64,000 bases of DNA from Lineus longissimus. Taxonomy: Eukaryota; Nemertea; Pilidiophora; Heteronemertea; Lineidae. The stretch spans positions 18,801,501-18,865,500 of the forward strand of contig NC_088308.1 in NCBI RefSeq assembly GCF_910592395.1, in the 5' to 3' direction. The notes under the pieces are model-generated. The model did not search any database, was not told where the DNA came from, and worked only from the letters and a program-made list of their open reading frames with translations. Each line of letters opens with the position of its first letter. Positions within the stretch are counted from its first letter, which is position 1. A program made the translations under genes and the position numbers. This document shows positions 34,572-48,297 of this stretch, one piece after another.

Positions 34572-37500
34572 TTGAAACAAATCCAATGTTGGAGTCTCAA
34601 GCCTTTTCTTTTGGTAGAAACCCGTCTTGTGAGGTATCGGAAGTCTTGCAGCATACAGACTTTCCTCACTTTCGATAGGTGGCACTCCAGTACCAGTATT
34701 TATCTTCATCCTTGGACCATTTATCTCTCACTCAGTTTTCACCATGTTCATGAATATTCATGTTGGTTTTCCCCTTTATTAGCAGGTGGCACTTCGATTG
34801 CTCTGTTTACCAATGCTGTTCTTTTCCTATTGATTTTTACATTTCTCTCTCAGCGGAATTAATTGAAAAAAACCTCAACAGATTCTTTAAGCAGCTCACC
34901 AAGTTTTTTCGAATGAAACTCGGCAAATTTAAGCTTTAGCAGCTAAATTGGTTTTGAAAGCAGTTGATTGGAATTAGTGCAAGCAGGGTTGGGCAGGTTT
35001 CATTACATCAAGGCCACACATGTTTGTTTCTCCGATCATAAGCCTGCATGTGCACAGCTGCAATACCTAAACTCTGTCGTGATCAGCACTATACCTGCTG
35101 TTATTGAGGTCATAGATAATTTTTTGCTCATGTTTGGCACCGAAAGGAATTGTTTTGCTTGTTTTGCTGCTCTAGCTCTTTGTGGTGAAGATGCAGAAAC
35201 AGTGAAATATTGGAAGGTGCCTCAGAGAAATGACATGGCTGATTGCATGCTCTTGAAGATGAACCGATTCTGCTGAAAAAGTATAATTTAAGGTATGTAT
35301 CTGTTATTCTGTTGCCTGAAAAGGTATGTATCTGTTTGTCTATTGCTGCAGAAACCACTGCGTTTACAGCTGATCATTGAAACCAGTTTTACTTGAAACA
35401 ATGAAATGATTATCAAAATGTAACTTAACTGGTCACTGCTTGTTGTCATTGTTAACAAAATTTCAGCATAGCAATCGCGCCACATGTTTTGCTCTTCTCT
35501 TCTTGGTATATATGTTTTTACCAAAGTTCACTGCTACAGTTACTTTCTCAGCCATTTACCTTCAGACCGTTATTTGAGGGTTTATCAGCCATCTACCTTC
35601 AACACAACAGACCATTCTATCCTTACCTATGTATCAACTTGCCCACATTGCCAATCACCAAAACCGAAAGCTCTCAGATCTGTGTACAATATTATTTGAG
35701 CATCATTGACAGAAAATGACTTGACTTTGGAAGAATCTTCTATCTTTGCTAAGAATTGATTGTAAAAGGTAATGTAATCAACATAACTCCCTCACTGAAT
35801 AGTTTGCTGTAGTTAAGGCTTTATCAAAATTGAATTAAATGGATGCTTTGGTAACGAATTGCAAATGCCAAAGTTGGTTTTTGATATTATTGGGAAAGGT
35901 TTCACTAGGAAAAAAATGGCTCCAATTACAGAAGTCATATGTATGGTGAACTAAGTGTTGATGGCATTCAGCTTCAAAGTCAGAGATGTTTCATATGAAT
36001 AGATTTATTGACAACTTTCGTTTTTCTCATTGCAATGCCTGTCATCGACCTCGGCCTATAGGTCATATGCACATCCACGCAGTGATACTTGGCAGAAAGC
36101 AGAGGTGAAAAGTGTGAAAAAGATCTGTTTGGTTGTCACTGGCAGTGGTCATTCTTTTCCATTTCCATTGCTGTATCATTCCAATGCATATTTCATTGGA
36201 AATATAGAAAGCGCTGTAGGTGATCACTATTTTGCATATAGTTAAGAGAATTTGCCCACTGGACAAAAAGTACCATCTGCATTGCACCATCTTGGTGTTG
36301 GAGGTATATTTGAAAAAAGGTTCCTATTACTTTATTGCAGGTATTGCAAAGGTCATTGCGTGTTAAATTTAAAGGACCTGTTACTGGCAGCATATTAAAT
36401 GATCCTACTTTATCGTTCCAGTGTGTATCCAAGGGTGGGCATCCCCCCTAATCTTCAAAAATACTTGTTGGCCATGAATTTTGAGATATTGATGTAATAG
36501 AATTAACGATTTGCTCCTGTACTTTTGCCCCTGTACTTATTTACGTGATTAGAAATGTTCAAATTCAATTACATATTTCAAATTTTTCACTCTCAGCATT
36601 GGCCTTTAAGCCTACTGCCGACATGCAATTTACATTGCAGAGACATTTTATTGATGCATGTACCGTGATTTGTGATAAAAAGAGGACTTTGACCACTTGT
36701 TAAGATGAAAAAATACCCCAATACATGTTGTATTCAATGGCCACTGGCTTGATTTCTCAACTGGCAACACCCTGTGAACAGTAATCTGATTAGTTTATAG
36801 AAAAGACATCTCTGATTCCTTGCTCCGATTCTGCATATTTTTCGCCTCCAGACATCGTTGAATCAGGTATCGTATCACTGCGACCTTGAGACCCGATATC
36901 CCATTCAGTTAGCAATTGGAGGCAGAATCTTTACCTTGTAGCAGTGTTCAAGTGGTGACAAGCCACATTATTTCAGTATTAATTTCCAATTTTGTCTTTT
37001 TTATTCTTTTGCTGCATCCCTGTGCTCCATGTAATCTTTGCGGAATATCAGCTTGAAAAAACTGATAAAAGTATTTTTGTTTCTGTTTCTCGTTTATATA
37101 TATACCGTAAGCCATATTCATTTGCTGGCTAATTCCAATTGCCATTTCCACGTTTCATTGCGCTGGTGCATCTTTTCCCAGCACTACTGCCATATTTGTT
37201 TCCAATTACAAGTGGGATACATGTAAACTATGTCCACAAATGAACCACACCTTTAACATGTTTAATCATGGTAATACCTGCATTCCATGTGAGCAATCTC
37301 ATTATGGATGTTTCACAGAATATCAATACGACCTTGAGGTGTCCTTGTGGGATTTGTAATAAGTCAGTTCATCTATGTGATACACTTGATTCTGACAGTC
37401 TGTGTCCCCCTGAGAGAATCTTGATACAGAGAGCAGGTTGCCCTCATTAAAATGTAAGGCATGATGAAGTTCCAGAGGTATGCTTTCTGTAACTTTTTTC

Positions 37501-37715
37501 CCCAGTCACAGACAGTGTAGTGGCGTCCAAAACTTGAAATTCGAGCAAGGAAGAGGCAATTATGACCTTACATCATGCATTTTGTAATGTGTCACAACGC
37601 CATCAGACCAGTATTTTTGTTCACTGTAAGCATGTGTCGTGACGCTCTGACCAAAAACGGGTCAGTTGTAGTGAAATGGTTAAGCTACAGTAATAGGATT
37701 TATGTTTGTGTATAG
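34572..37715. other. Long stretch with no recognisable gene
   Basis: Open frames up to about 100 codons occur (for example 34968-35276 plus) but none shows domain motifs. It could be intergenic or intronic. Confidence 0.4.
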
Positions 37716-37880
37716 TTACCTTTCATTTACTAGGAACTTGGCATCTCCAAAGTCCATTAGCCGGCAAGCCTTCCCTTGGCATTGACCTGTCAACATAATA
37801 TTGCCTTTAATTGGTGTTCCGTATGATCCTTCAGAGCCTTCCACTTCTACAGTAATTACTCGATCAGTTCCTTTGGCAGT
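37716..37880 (-). pseudogene. Exon-like protein fragment of unknown family
   Basis: A 54-codon minus-strand frame with strongly protein-like content: DRVITVEVEGSEGSYGTPIK, then GNIMLTGQCQGKACRLMDFG and DAKFLVNER. It ends where a consensus-like 5' splice site (AAAG|GTAACT) sits at 37720/37719, so it may be an exon with the donor just before the TAA. The left side is cut by two TGA codons (about 37881-37886) with no convincing acceptor, which suggests either a decayed exon or a frameshift. The alternation of short polar and hydrophobic residues suits a beta-sandwich (Ig-like or macroglobulin-like) domain, but that is a guess. No partner exons are recognised nearby. Confidence 0.35.
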
Positions 37881-40800
37881 TCATCATGTTTGGCTCTGTA
37901 TCAAGATACTATGGACCAAATCCAGGAGGTTGAAATAGTTAGTGGGGGTAAGAATTCTCGAAATTTTTGATGTTACTGCAAAAAACTGCATAAAAAAGCT
38001 ATTGCCGATGTGGGTGGGAATGGCATACACCCACTTTGATCTGTGCTCAATACTAAAGGTGAGATGACACTGCCATCTGAATATTCATGGGGTTAGAGGT
38101 ATACCATGCAGCTACCAGGGAAGTATATTTTTAAGCGGTAGGTGTTAAATTTGGACTTGTATTGAAAAAATACTCCTTGGGGTATGTTCTGAGATCAATC
38201 CAAATAATTTGGTGAATTAAAAAAATTACTATCTAATGCTTTCATGTAGCGTTTTATCAGTTTACGTGCTTTGCCTTGATATTAGCAGAAAGGTTAACTT
38301 TGCTCAAAATCTAGGTGGAGATGACCTATTTTACTTTGTGGTTCTGAAAAGCCCAGACAACACACACACGCATTCTCCGTAAAGACAGCAATTCCCAAAC
38401 CTTTATACTGATCTGGTCGTATCTTGTGCATGGAGCAATCCTTCCACAGCCATTATCACTACCCTCATGAGTAAGAGATGGTGTTCTAGGCTGTGATTAA
38501 ATTTGCGGTCAGGGAAAGACGGAATTGATGAGATGGATACCATTGCTGTTCCGAATATGGTGTTGTGGTTGGAGGCAAAGATTCCGTGAATCGAATAATT
38601 AACGAGCTTTATAAAAAAGGGATAACAATGAATAATGTGCAATTCACGAAAAAGATTTCTAAAAAAGGTTTGCATACAGAAAGCTTTTTTTGTTCATCTC
38701 TCAGCAGATTGTAGAATCTTATTTCTCATTACTTAAAAGAGTAGCTTTTAGAAAGATTTATGATCTAGGTACATCAACTAATAATTTGTCGCCATGTCCC
38801 TGCCGGGGCCCGCATGTCACGGGATGATTAATGACCAGATCAAGTTTGAACAATAGGCTATTGACACAGCTTGCTAAGCTGATTCTGTTCCGACATCAGG
38901 GCGCATGATAAAAAATTAAAATATGGGTGATTTTCTCTGATTTTGTTGCATGAATGTTGAAGGAACTAATTCCAATATCTCATTAACAAGACTAGTATAG
39001 CTCAGATAACAAATTTATTCAATTGACCGACAGCCATAGATCTGATGAACCATGCATTCTCAAATACGCCCTTACATCAAATCAACGAAACTTTACCAAC
39101 TCCATTGAATCCTAAGCTTTGAACAAATTGATTCATTGAACTGTGAAAGAGGATTAAACATTTGACGATTTTGATATTTAGAAGTGCCTGAGGTGTCTAC
39201 CAACACCGGGACGATTCTCAAGGATGTCTGCATATTGTTGATTATAAATTTGGCTGCATCAAGGTCTATGGGTCGAGGTGTCGGACTTTGAACAAGTGTT
39301 TTAGAACCAGACATTGAAACTGACACATTGCTTGTAACCTTGGGCAGGTTTTCTTTGACCATCACTATTTCCCTCCATATACAAGTAAGAAGTCTGTATA
39401 CATGTGTATGCATTTCAGTAATTCATAGGTTTCCTCTCTGAGATATAATGCTCTTGCTCAAATCACACTGGTCAAGTTCTCATCAAATCATATTACTTGC
39501 TTACTTACTTACACAATTCATTCCACAACGATGAAGAATCCAGATGTTAGGTAAGTAAAAACCAATAGCATCTTATAAAGTCACATAACAGAGTGCTCCA
39601 CATCTTTCCTTTTGATAAACCTCTCAGTTGCTGAGGCGATTTATCAATTGGTTGCCAAGAAAAAAATCTGATTGGATTTCATGCGGAATGGTTTTATGTG
39701 GTATAAGGAGGTGGCAGCACTGGTAGCAGTGTTATGGTCGAAAAAGTGCCGTGCTTTTGCTGTTTTGTACGGGGTTCATTGAAATAATTGTGTGGTCTTG
39801 GTCATCATTTGTTAGAGGGTTTTTATAAAATCAACCCAACCTCTGTTAAATAGAGACCCGACATGTCATTTGCGCCGGTTAACCGTCTATTGTTCATTTC
39901 ATGAGATGCTGAAACTAAAACCTTTGTACTTTATGAATGCACCAATGAAGGTGATATTTGTTTTATGCAATGATGAAAATCAATTTTGCTGTCAATAATG
40001 TGTGATTAGGTTATTCAACTGTTAACCTTTCAGAAACTGTAAAATTTGAGCTTTTTAATTTTGTAAATATGCTACTGATGTTCTTTCTTCCAGATTTTGC
40101 CATTTCCGTCATATATTGACGTTAAATGGTTTCATCGCCATGCGGCAGATAAGTGCTCCGGTAAGTTTTTAAAGTTCATTGGTTCAACTAATGACTGCAC
40201 TGATCTCTCTATGCTACCATTAACCATGTTTTGGTCAAATTGGTAACATTATTCACAAAATCTATGAAATCGTGTAATTCGAAACACAAATTTTTGTTAA
40301 GCAAGTCTTTGGACAATGCTCCTTTCACCCTATAAACTTGTGATTTTCTACCTGGGGAGTTTGACCCTTCCCTGTGTTTTGGTTAGTCCTCCTAAAGCTA
40401 TAATTTGTGACATGGAATGATCAACAATGTTTGTATGTTATTTGTGATCAGATTATGTTAGTCGCACTTTCTTGTTCGACCCGATGCCCCCGCCAATATA
40501 TGACCTATGATTGGCAGTATTTACCCCATACTATACAGGTATTCCTATTAGAATTCTATACAGTTTTCGCCCCTAAGTCATAATATTACCATGGCGGGAT
40601 AAACCTGTCCATGTAAATTGAACTACTAATTGTAAAAGCCAATACGCAATATAAACAGTGCCTACATAACTGACTCTCCAGAGGCCCTTTCGAATAAATA
40701 CATTTATGTGTTGTATTTTATTGCCGCGTGTGCCTGGGCTAAGAAATCTTATTGAATTATAAGCGACTTTAGTGACCAATCCATAAGAGTGGAACTCGAG

Positions 40801-41150
40801 CAAACATTATCGAAACCTCTTACCAAATAATCGAGTCACTTGCCAACACTTGTGTTTAGCTTAGTGCTGTATTGTTGGGTTAACTTTCCACTTATTTTAT
40901 ATTGGCTCAACTCATCTTAAACTGCTCAGTCCATGCTAAGAACCATTTAGCTTTTCAGGTATTGTGTTGAGAGGAACAGCATGATCAAGCCATATATTTG
41001 TTATAATTTTCGCTTAGCGTGAAATGACATTTCTTGAGTGTGATTCTGATTTGTCCGAGTGATTGGTATCTAATCACTCATGTCAAAAGCCACTTCAGAG
41101 GAAGTAGGACTTGGATCAGCATAATCGTTATCGAAATTTCAAGCAGTATC
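37881..41150. other. Long stretch with no recognisable gene
   Basis: A 106-codon minus-strand frame at 39093-39413 has mixed composition but no motif I know. The rest is AT-rich noncoding sequence. Confidence 0.4.
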
Positions 41151-41600
41151 TGTGAGGTAAGTACAGTGCATGTGACGAAACTGGCGAGAACGCGCCACGC
41201 CAGCAGCGCGCCCGCCGCACGCCCGCAAAGGACCAACCAGGAGGATAATAAAAAACGCCTGTAGGTATCTTTAGCGGCACTACCGAATTTGAAAGTGCCC
41301 CTAGAGTATTTCAAAGAGTGCGAAAGACGCCCGTGGCATCTCATGAGCACGAGTCACTTTCTATGTATCCAGACTTCCATCTTACTATCTTTTCTACCGT
41401 TCTCATACAACAGCGGATTTGATTGGCTCAGGGACACCGATCATCTTTGTGCGCAAGCCAATGAGCGACAGGCGTACATTTCGCGCTTGGCAACGCCAAT
41501 GTTTACAGTCTCATTCAAGAAGATTCATTCTTTTGCAGTGCATGCACACGAGGCATGCACGTCAGTTGATGGGAATTAGCGATTCCGTGCATTGCGCGCG
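41151..41600 (+). promoter_or_regulatory. Locally GC- and CpG-rich island, possible start of an unseen gene
   Basis: Sequence around 41180-41240 (cgcgcccgccgcacgcccgc) and 41420-41600 is much richer in GC and CpG than its surroundings. It is preceded by a strong 5' splice site, gag|gtaagt, near 41154. This would fit a noncoding first exon of a gene whose coding exons lie outside the window, but no coding exon supports it. Confidence 0.25.
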
Positions 41601-41870
41601 ACTATTAATTTTTGCAAAAAATAGCTCCTGTGGGGTATCCCAGGGGAGTGACCATTGGTCACTCCCGTAAGAAAATCTGCTCACATGCACTGTAAGTATC
41701 AATAGACAAGATATTTGATATGTCGTTGGATTGGCACCAGATGGCAGGAAGAAATGAGTGGATTGATAAAGCCCGCCGTTTTGAAATACACTCAACCGCT
41801 TCTGCTTCCTTTTTCGCCTGGTATACAGGTAAAAATGTGTCAAATGCACATCAATCCATTATCCAACATA

Positions 41871-42048
41871 CAGTGGAACCTCCCTTAGCGGACACCTCTC
41901 TATTAAGGACAACCTCTCTATTAAGGACACCAGTTTTGGTCCCAAATTGGTAGTTTCCTTTCAATTTGACCTCTCTTATTAGGACACCTCTCTATTAGGG
42001 ACAGCACTTGTCAGTCCCGAGAGTGTCCTTAATAGAGAGGTTCTACTG
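41871..42048 (+). mobile_element. 178-bp MITE, intact copy, TA-flanked
   Basis: Terminal inverted repeats cagtggaacctc and gaggttctactg, with TA on both sides. Internally the phrase acctctctattaaggac recurs several times and a tttggtcccaaattgg core is present. Ends and TA duplication point to the Tc1/mariner-pogo superfamily; no transposase is encoded. Confidence 0.85.
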
Positions 42049-45000
42049 TAATTGACGATGCGTGTACCTTTTTGACTATACTTCGAACATCTGAGACCAT
42101 CTAACAAGTTCCCAGGACATGACAAAATGAATAAAAAGTAATACAAGATCACTGAAAATTACAATTTTGTTGGTCAATTCGTGGAAGTGTCGACAAATCA
42201 GGTTAGTGTCATTGGAACACGTTAGATGAACTTGACTCAAAATGTTAAAAAATATCGGAATTTGCCATGTCTTGAAAATGGAATAGAGTGTGTTGAGTCG
42301 AAGGTCTTGTTCTCAGACATAATTGAATCCACTGGTAATTTCCTTTATTTGATGAAAAATTGATTCTGTTCTTGATTCAATATAATCAAATCATATTGTT
42401 AGGCTGTGCTGCTTTTCATGAATGCAGTGATGCTGGAATCAAAATATAATCGACAAAGGAAATAACTAGAGAAAATCACACTGGTTGATAAATGGATTTA
42501 AGTTATTTGTATGAAGCTGATCTGCGCTAGTGTTTCGTACATTCTTTTTGCTGCGGGTTCCTTCAAGGCGATGACATCGTGCACTGAATTGCATCATGCA
42601 TTTCCATGCTTTGCGTCTTGATGTCATTATCATGTCAATGCTTAGTCATACCATGCGTTGCCTTGCGCAGACCGCAAATATCGTCCCTTGTAGTGAAATG
42701 GTTTTGTGTCAGACATAGTGAACTCTTTATGTTGTTATATTGTCCTGGACTATTATCATGAAAGTATATCTGTGTATAACACTATCATTTATCCATGCCA
42801 GGTTAACCATGGGGTAATTGGCATTCATTGAAAAGCTTTCAAAATGTAGTTCAGACATACAAATATAGCAATCATTTAATAACGCTCAGGTGAATTTGAA
42901 GAGAGATTTAGCGGAGTCTTTACAGCCAATATTGGCCTAAATTAATGCCTATATCATTTTGTAGGCCATACAAATTCATCATCTTTCGTGTCTTATGGTG
43001 TTAATAATTCGGCCCCTGTGGGTGGCTGCTTGGAATATGAGGCTGTCTACTTCAACAATAGCAATTAGATCATTTTTTGGCCTATTATTTCAACAAGCTA
43101 GATTGCTTTTGCTTCTTCTTAGGCCACCGCATCCAGTCATGGGGGAGAGTAAGGTTATAATGGATGCAAATGGTTTATCTCTGATAAATCTTTTACGACT
43201 TATACTTTTCCAAAAGTTTTAAGAGTGTGGTATGCGCGTGTCTCCCTTTAAAGAAAATGTAAGTATCATATTCCAGCTCATGCTGTTGTAGAGTAACCTT
43301 GGAAAAACGAATCTGATGGTACTTGTCCACTTTTCCCCACGTAGAATAGGGGAATTGCAGATACCGCGTGGGGAACTGCGGACAGTGTATTAACGCTGTT
43401 TCTCTTCAAACTGAGGGTAGACTGTGGAATTTTAAAGGTTCGTGAAAATTGATTGACCATCATGCATCATATTTATTACTTCGTTGATTTTATGTTACCG
43501 AGGCTATAGAGAGGTGTCAAAAGTGTTCACCCGTTTGTAGGTGCCTCTCACCAGTGAAGAGCCATATCACCTGACTGGTATGCCAGATAAATTTCGACTT
43601 CTGCCACCTGTGTAGGGAGGTGAACACTAGCATTTCCAATGCGCCACTTCATAACAAGTCCACCAACAGACTTGGCATTTAAATAAGCATATCAGCACTT
43701 CACTCAATTATTCGATTAAAGACTACATCCTTTATGAATAACAATCGCTGTGTTTGGTTTGGGCACCGAGCCAATCCAAATTTTATGTGCGAAAATAGAC
43801 AGATTACTTGGTGAATTCCTTAAATTTCTATAATTACAGAGGTGCGCTACCCAATGATATGTTTAATTCTTTTCTCTAACCTGTACTTAGATTTGCACTT
43901 TCGCCAGGAATGACTGGTTATATACCTATAGGCCAGACCAAATTCTTTTCTTGGGCAGTTAACTGTATTACATGAAAATCCCTTTCACGGATATCCTTGA
44001 GACTTGTGGCTATGGTCCTTGAAGTGCGCCACATAGCTGTAACAGGCAATTTTACCCACAACCTATTGATATTTTTATCACTATCTTAGCGAGAAATACC
44101 GCAAGTTAAGTTGGACATAGTATTATGAACTTTTGAATACAGTCAGCAGAACCTGTAAAAATCAGTACGAAATTGGAACTGCTTTTTTCGATGCCTCAGG
44201 TAAATCTTTATCATCAAAAAATGGATAGACCGGCATTATTACAGTTTGCTTAGTTGAATATCCAATACCTTGCCAATGCAAACAGCAGTCTGGGCTTTTT
44301 CTGTCTCAAACAAGCTTATATAAGATATGAAGTATTTCTGTGCCTGAAATGTGTTCCATGAATAAAGTATGTGGTCTACAAGTTGACTCGTTGCTTTATA
44401 GTTCAAGCTCTTGTGACGTTTTTGTACCATCCAGGTATAACATGGGTGCAAGATTAGCTTCAAACAGTTACCTCGAAATTTGGTGCATGTGATATAACAT
44501 TGTCCAAGTTAATTGCCAGTAAATTCACGGAGGAGAGCAAATTTTGGTTGTTCGTCATGTGATAATTTGTAAATTTGTAATTTGTGATACACTCATGCCT
44601 CTATCAGAGCTGGCTGCTCAATGAGTTGTGAATACAAATGACCAAGATAAGATTCTCTGTCAGTTGGGAACTGATTCTCCAGGGTGATGCTGTAGGTAAC
44701 AGCACAAAAACTGCTTGAGTTAGAGTGCTAAAAGCAGTTGGTAGCCATCAATATACTATAGGAAGCGATCAGTTGTGATCAGTGGGTGGAGCTAATAGTT
44801 GATTCTCGTTAAAGCAGACGACAAATTGTTCATTGATTTCTTTGTGACTATTATTTGCCATAACTAATTACTGCAATGAATAATTGAAGTCATCCTTAAC
44901 CATGGGGTCCTGGATCATAATGGTATTCATAACATGTGTATATTGCAGTTGATTTCTTCTGGTGTGACTTTTTTCGAGTCTGCTTAGCTAGACGTTTGAT

Positions 45001-47292
45001 TCTTGAAAATCAACTATCGCCAAAAAACTCAACTACTCCATTCAGCTGGACTTTTCGAAGTGAAAAATGTGACTTAATCACCAATTATGTTCTCCCGTTC
45101 TCCCAAAAGAAATTACAAAACCTTGTCTTTATCTCTGTGAACCAGATGGTCAGCCTGAAAGATTTATCAAGACATGTCACACAAAAATGACAAATCCAAG
45201 CAAATCCTGCAGAGGAGAAATAAAACATGATTGTGATGATGTCAACTAACAAGAACCCATGCCAAAACCCAATCGTATCCAAAGTTCTTACAGAATCATG
45301 ATATATTAGCTGGGGAGATTTACCCGCTAATTTGCTCACGGCATGAAGACTGTCAAATTTTTACTTGCCTATGATAGATGGCTTCTTACAGGGAAGGATC
45401 AATAACATTATTCAGTTCCTTCTATGGGTAGATAAGATTTATTATTCATCTTTACTGATGCTGACTTGTTGCATTATTGAGCTTTGTTGTGATTACTCCA
45501 GATGGCGTCGCTTGTAGTTTGGTCCGATGACTGGTTTGAACATTTTCTTTCCTCATCTGCATAATTCCCTCTTGAAAAAAGCAAAGTGATGAGGTTGTTT
45601 AATGAACTATTTGATTTGATTGTTCCAATTAAAGATGTTAGCTCCAGGGTCAGTTGCTAGAGGAGAGATTATTACCTGTTTATACTGTGGGACTCAGCCT
45701 ATCATTGTTGTTCCAAAGGCTTCTCACCTGTGGTGAGCTGGAAAACTACTCAGATACTGCCGCTTGTTAGAATCGCTTGTTAAAATCTTTTAGAGTGCCT
45801 TCTGCAGAATTCTTAGACGTTGTATTTGGTGTAGACTGTTCCAAGTGCAAAGGTTTACGCTATAGTTTTCTGTGACTTGGAATATTCATCATATGCATCA
45901 AAAATCACTATAGTCTCTGCATATCTCTGCTATGATAATTGCTAATTAGTCTGCAGTGCTTATGAAGTGCATGGTGCATGGTGCTTTTAAAGTGTCAAGC
46001 GGACACTTCTTAACAAGGAAAAAACATCAAAAATCACTTAGTTGTATTTACTAATAGATTGCGTGGTAAAACGTCAAACTGATCTGTTGAAAGGCTTCGT
46101 TAAACTCACTGTGCATTTAGATCTGCTGAGCAAGTCCAATTATCTGGGGTGTAAGGACTTGGTACAGGTAATTTAGGCCCTATACTCGACTTAATGCTGT
46201 ATATACTGTGTATAGGATGTGCAGTACACCTTATGATAAAGGCGGGAAGTGTTTTACTTGGTCTTAATAAATAACAATGGCTGACTTAAAACACGATTGA
46301 GGGTCTCGGTAAACACTCGATAAGCAAGCAGACCTTTAACTTTTTAAGTATAGGAAAGGGCCTAAGTACGTTAGTGTGGCGGAAGATTTAGAGGAATACA
46401 TGTCTGATTGTGTTGACTTGATTAAGCAAAGTATACACTCAGGTAGGGAGCAAATTTAGTTTTGAAACGCCAGGCTTTTATCTCTGACCTAGGCCTACAT
46501 TTAGTTCCATGTACTTTTCTTTGCTTATTAGATTTAATTAGGAGGTAATTTTCATTCTCAAAACACCTTGTCCTGCTATGAAGTGGGTGATATGAAAATG
46601 ATGGGTATCCGTGCATTCAGTGATGAAACTTCTTTTTCCATCCTTTGACACAAAAGTGATACAAATATTTGAAAAGGGGCACAGCGCAGTTCAGTTAGGC
46701 ATTCGAACCAATCGGATGGTTCACTCTGTAACTTATCTTAAGTGAAACTAGTAGTCTCACTCAGCAACTAACTCAAAATATGTGAAAAAAGCAAGCAGAT
46801 TGATGGTGTTCACAGTGCTGGTGGTGTTGCCTGTGATTCCATCCACCTGTATTGCCTTCCCATCTCCAGCCCCATTCAGCTGGCCCATCCATCAAGCTCA
46901 AACCAAGTGTTCTACACTTGTACACATCCCGCCATGTTTACATACGCAACCAAACTGAATGGAAAATTGCCTCCGCTCTCACCGACTAATTTCTTCTGCC
47001 ATAACCTGAAGCCTTTCTAGTGAGTGGAGTTATAACTAGCCACCAGGTAGCTCCCTGTAACTCGATAACTCGATCACCCAATCACCTCAACCACACTGTC
47101 TGCAAATATAGAGAGTATTCCATTGATTTGATGAGTTAGTATTGATTGGTTTTGTAGCATGTGGGTCATGACAGAATTTGTCAAGATCAAGATGAATTTG
47201 TCTGAATCGAAATCAAAGAATGTGTTTGGAATTCAGCTCTGCTCACCAGTTGCTATAAACTTGATTACATTGATGCACAGACCTACATGTGT
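42049..47292. other. Long stretch with no recognisable gene
   Basis: AT-rich sequence with frames below 100 codons, none with motifs. No repeat family was recognised. Confidence 0.4.
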
Positions 47293-47448
47293 CACTAAAA
47301 TGGGTCATTGTTACCAGTTAGTTTGTGATATACTGCTAGGAGCACTTTGTGTATATCAAAATGTACCAAAACAGGTTGTTGTTACCAGTTAGTTTTTGAT
47401 ATACTGCATTGTTACCAGTTAATTTCTGATACTGAGCACTTGGGCATA
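47293..47448. repeat. Degenerate left edge of the 64-bp satellite
   Basis: Two to three decayed units built on aaaatgggtcattgttacc, agtttgtgata and gagcacttgggcatatta, with indels. Decay at the margin with homogeneity in the centre is typical of tandem arrays. Confidence 0.8.
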
Positions 47449-48297
47449 TTATATAATAATAATAAATGAGTCTCTTATAAAGCGCTGTTCCATGGTAGTC
47501 CTTGCTCACAGCGCTCCCTCCCCAAAAGCTCTCACAAACAGCCATGTCTTTATAGCTCGTTTGAATTGTTCAGTGTCCTCAGAGTCTCGAATGTGGCATG
47601 GAAGAGTGTTCCAGAACTGCGGTCCTTAGCTTTTGAAACTGCAGTCGCCAAATGACGTTTTGGTGCTCGGAACCTCTAGTTCTATGAAGGAAGTGAACTG
47701 GGTCCTGCGAGGAGCAGGTTTTCTAGAAATGAGGTCCATCAGATACTGGGGAGCTGCACCTTGCAGGCACTTGTGCACCTGAAGCAACACCTTAAAGTCA
47801 ATCCTTTCTGCTACAGGCAACCAATGAAGCTTGATCAGTGTAGGTGTTATATGATCAAACTTTCTAACTCTGCAAACGATGCGAGCAGCGGAATTTTGGA
47901 CACGCTGTAACAGAGAAAGTGTATTTTTCGGTAGACCAGCAGGTAACCCGTTGTTACAGTCAAGGCGAGAGGTCATGAAGGCATGGACCAGGCGTTCCCA
48001 GCTGTCTTGGTCAAGGTACCTACTGACACTGCCAATATAATACAAACTGGCATATGCAGCATTGCATATCTTCTTTATCTGTGCTTCCATTGTCATGCCC
48101 TGGTCCAGAAGAACCCCTAGATCCCTGACACAGTTCGACTTGGGTACCGATACACCATCAACCGATATTTCGGCAATAGATCCAATTCTGCGTGGTGAAA
48201 CAATGTTAATCATGTCCGTTTTCGGGGTGTTGAGCGCCAGCTTGTTTTCAATTAACCAGTCCTTCACATCACTGACACATGATTCCACGCGCATTAT
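47449..48297 (-). mobile_element. 5'-truncated LINE (CR1/L2-like) inserted in the satellite
   Basis: On the minus strand a 224-codon frame (47626-48300) encodes the C-terminal part of a non-LTR reverse transcriptase. Typical pieces are LNTPKTDMINIVSP, VRDLGVLLDQGMTMEAQIKK, RLDCNNGLPAGLP, LQRVQNSAARIVCR and IKLHWLPVAERIDFKVLL. It is interrupted by TAA at 47626-47628. The frame then continues in register with GPQFWNTLP to a natural-looking stop at 47506-47508. The 3' end is an ATT-rich tail (about 47449-47466). The 5' truncation, tail and position inside a satellite unit show insertion by target-primed reverse transcription into the array. It is not active. Confidence 0.85.
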
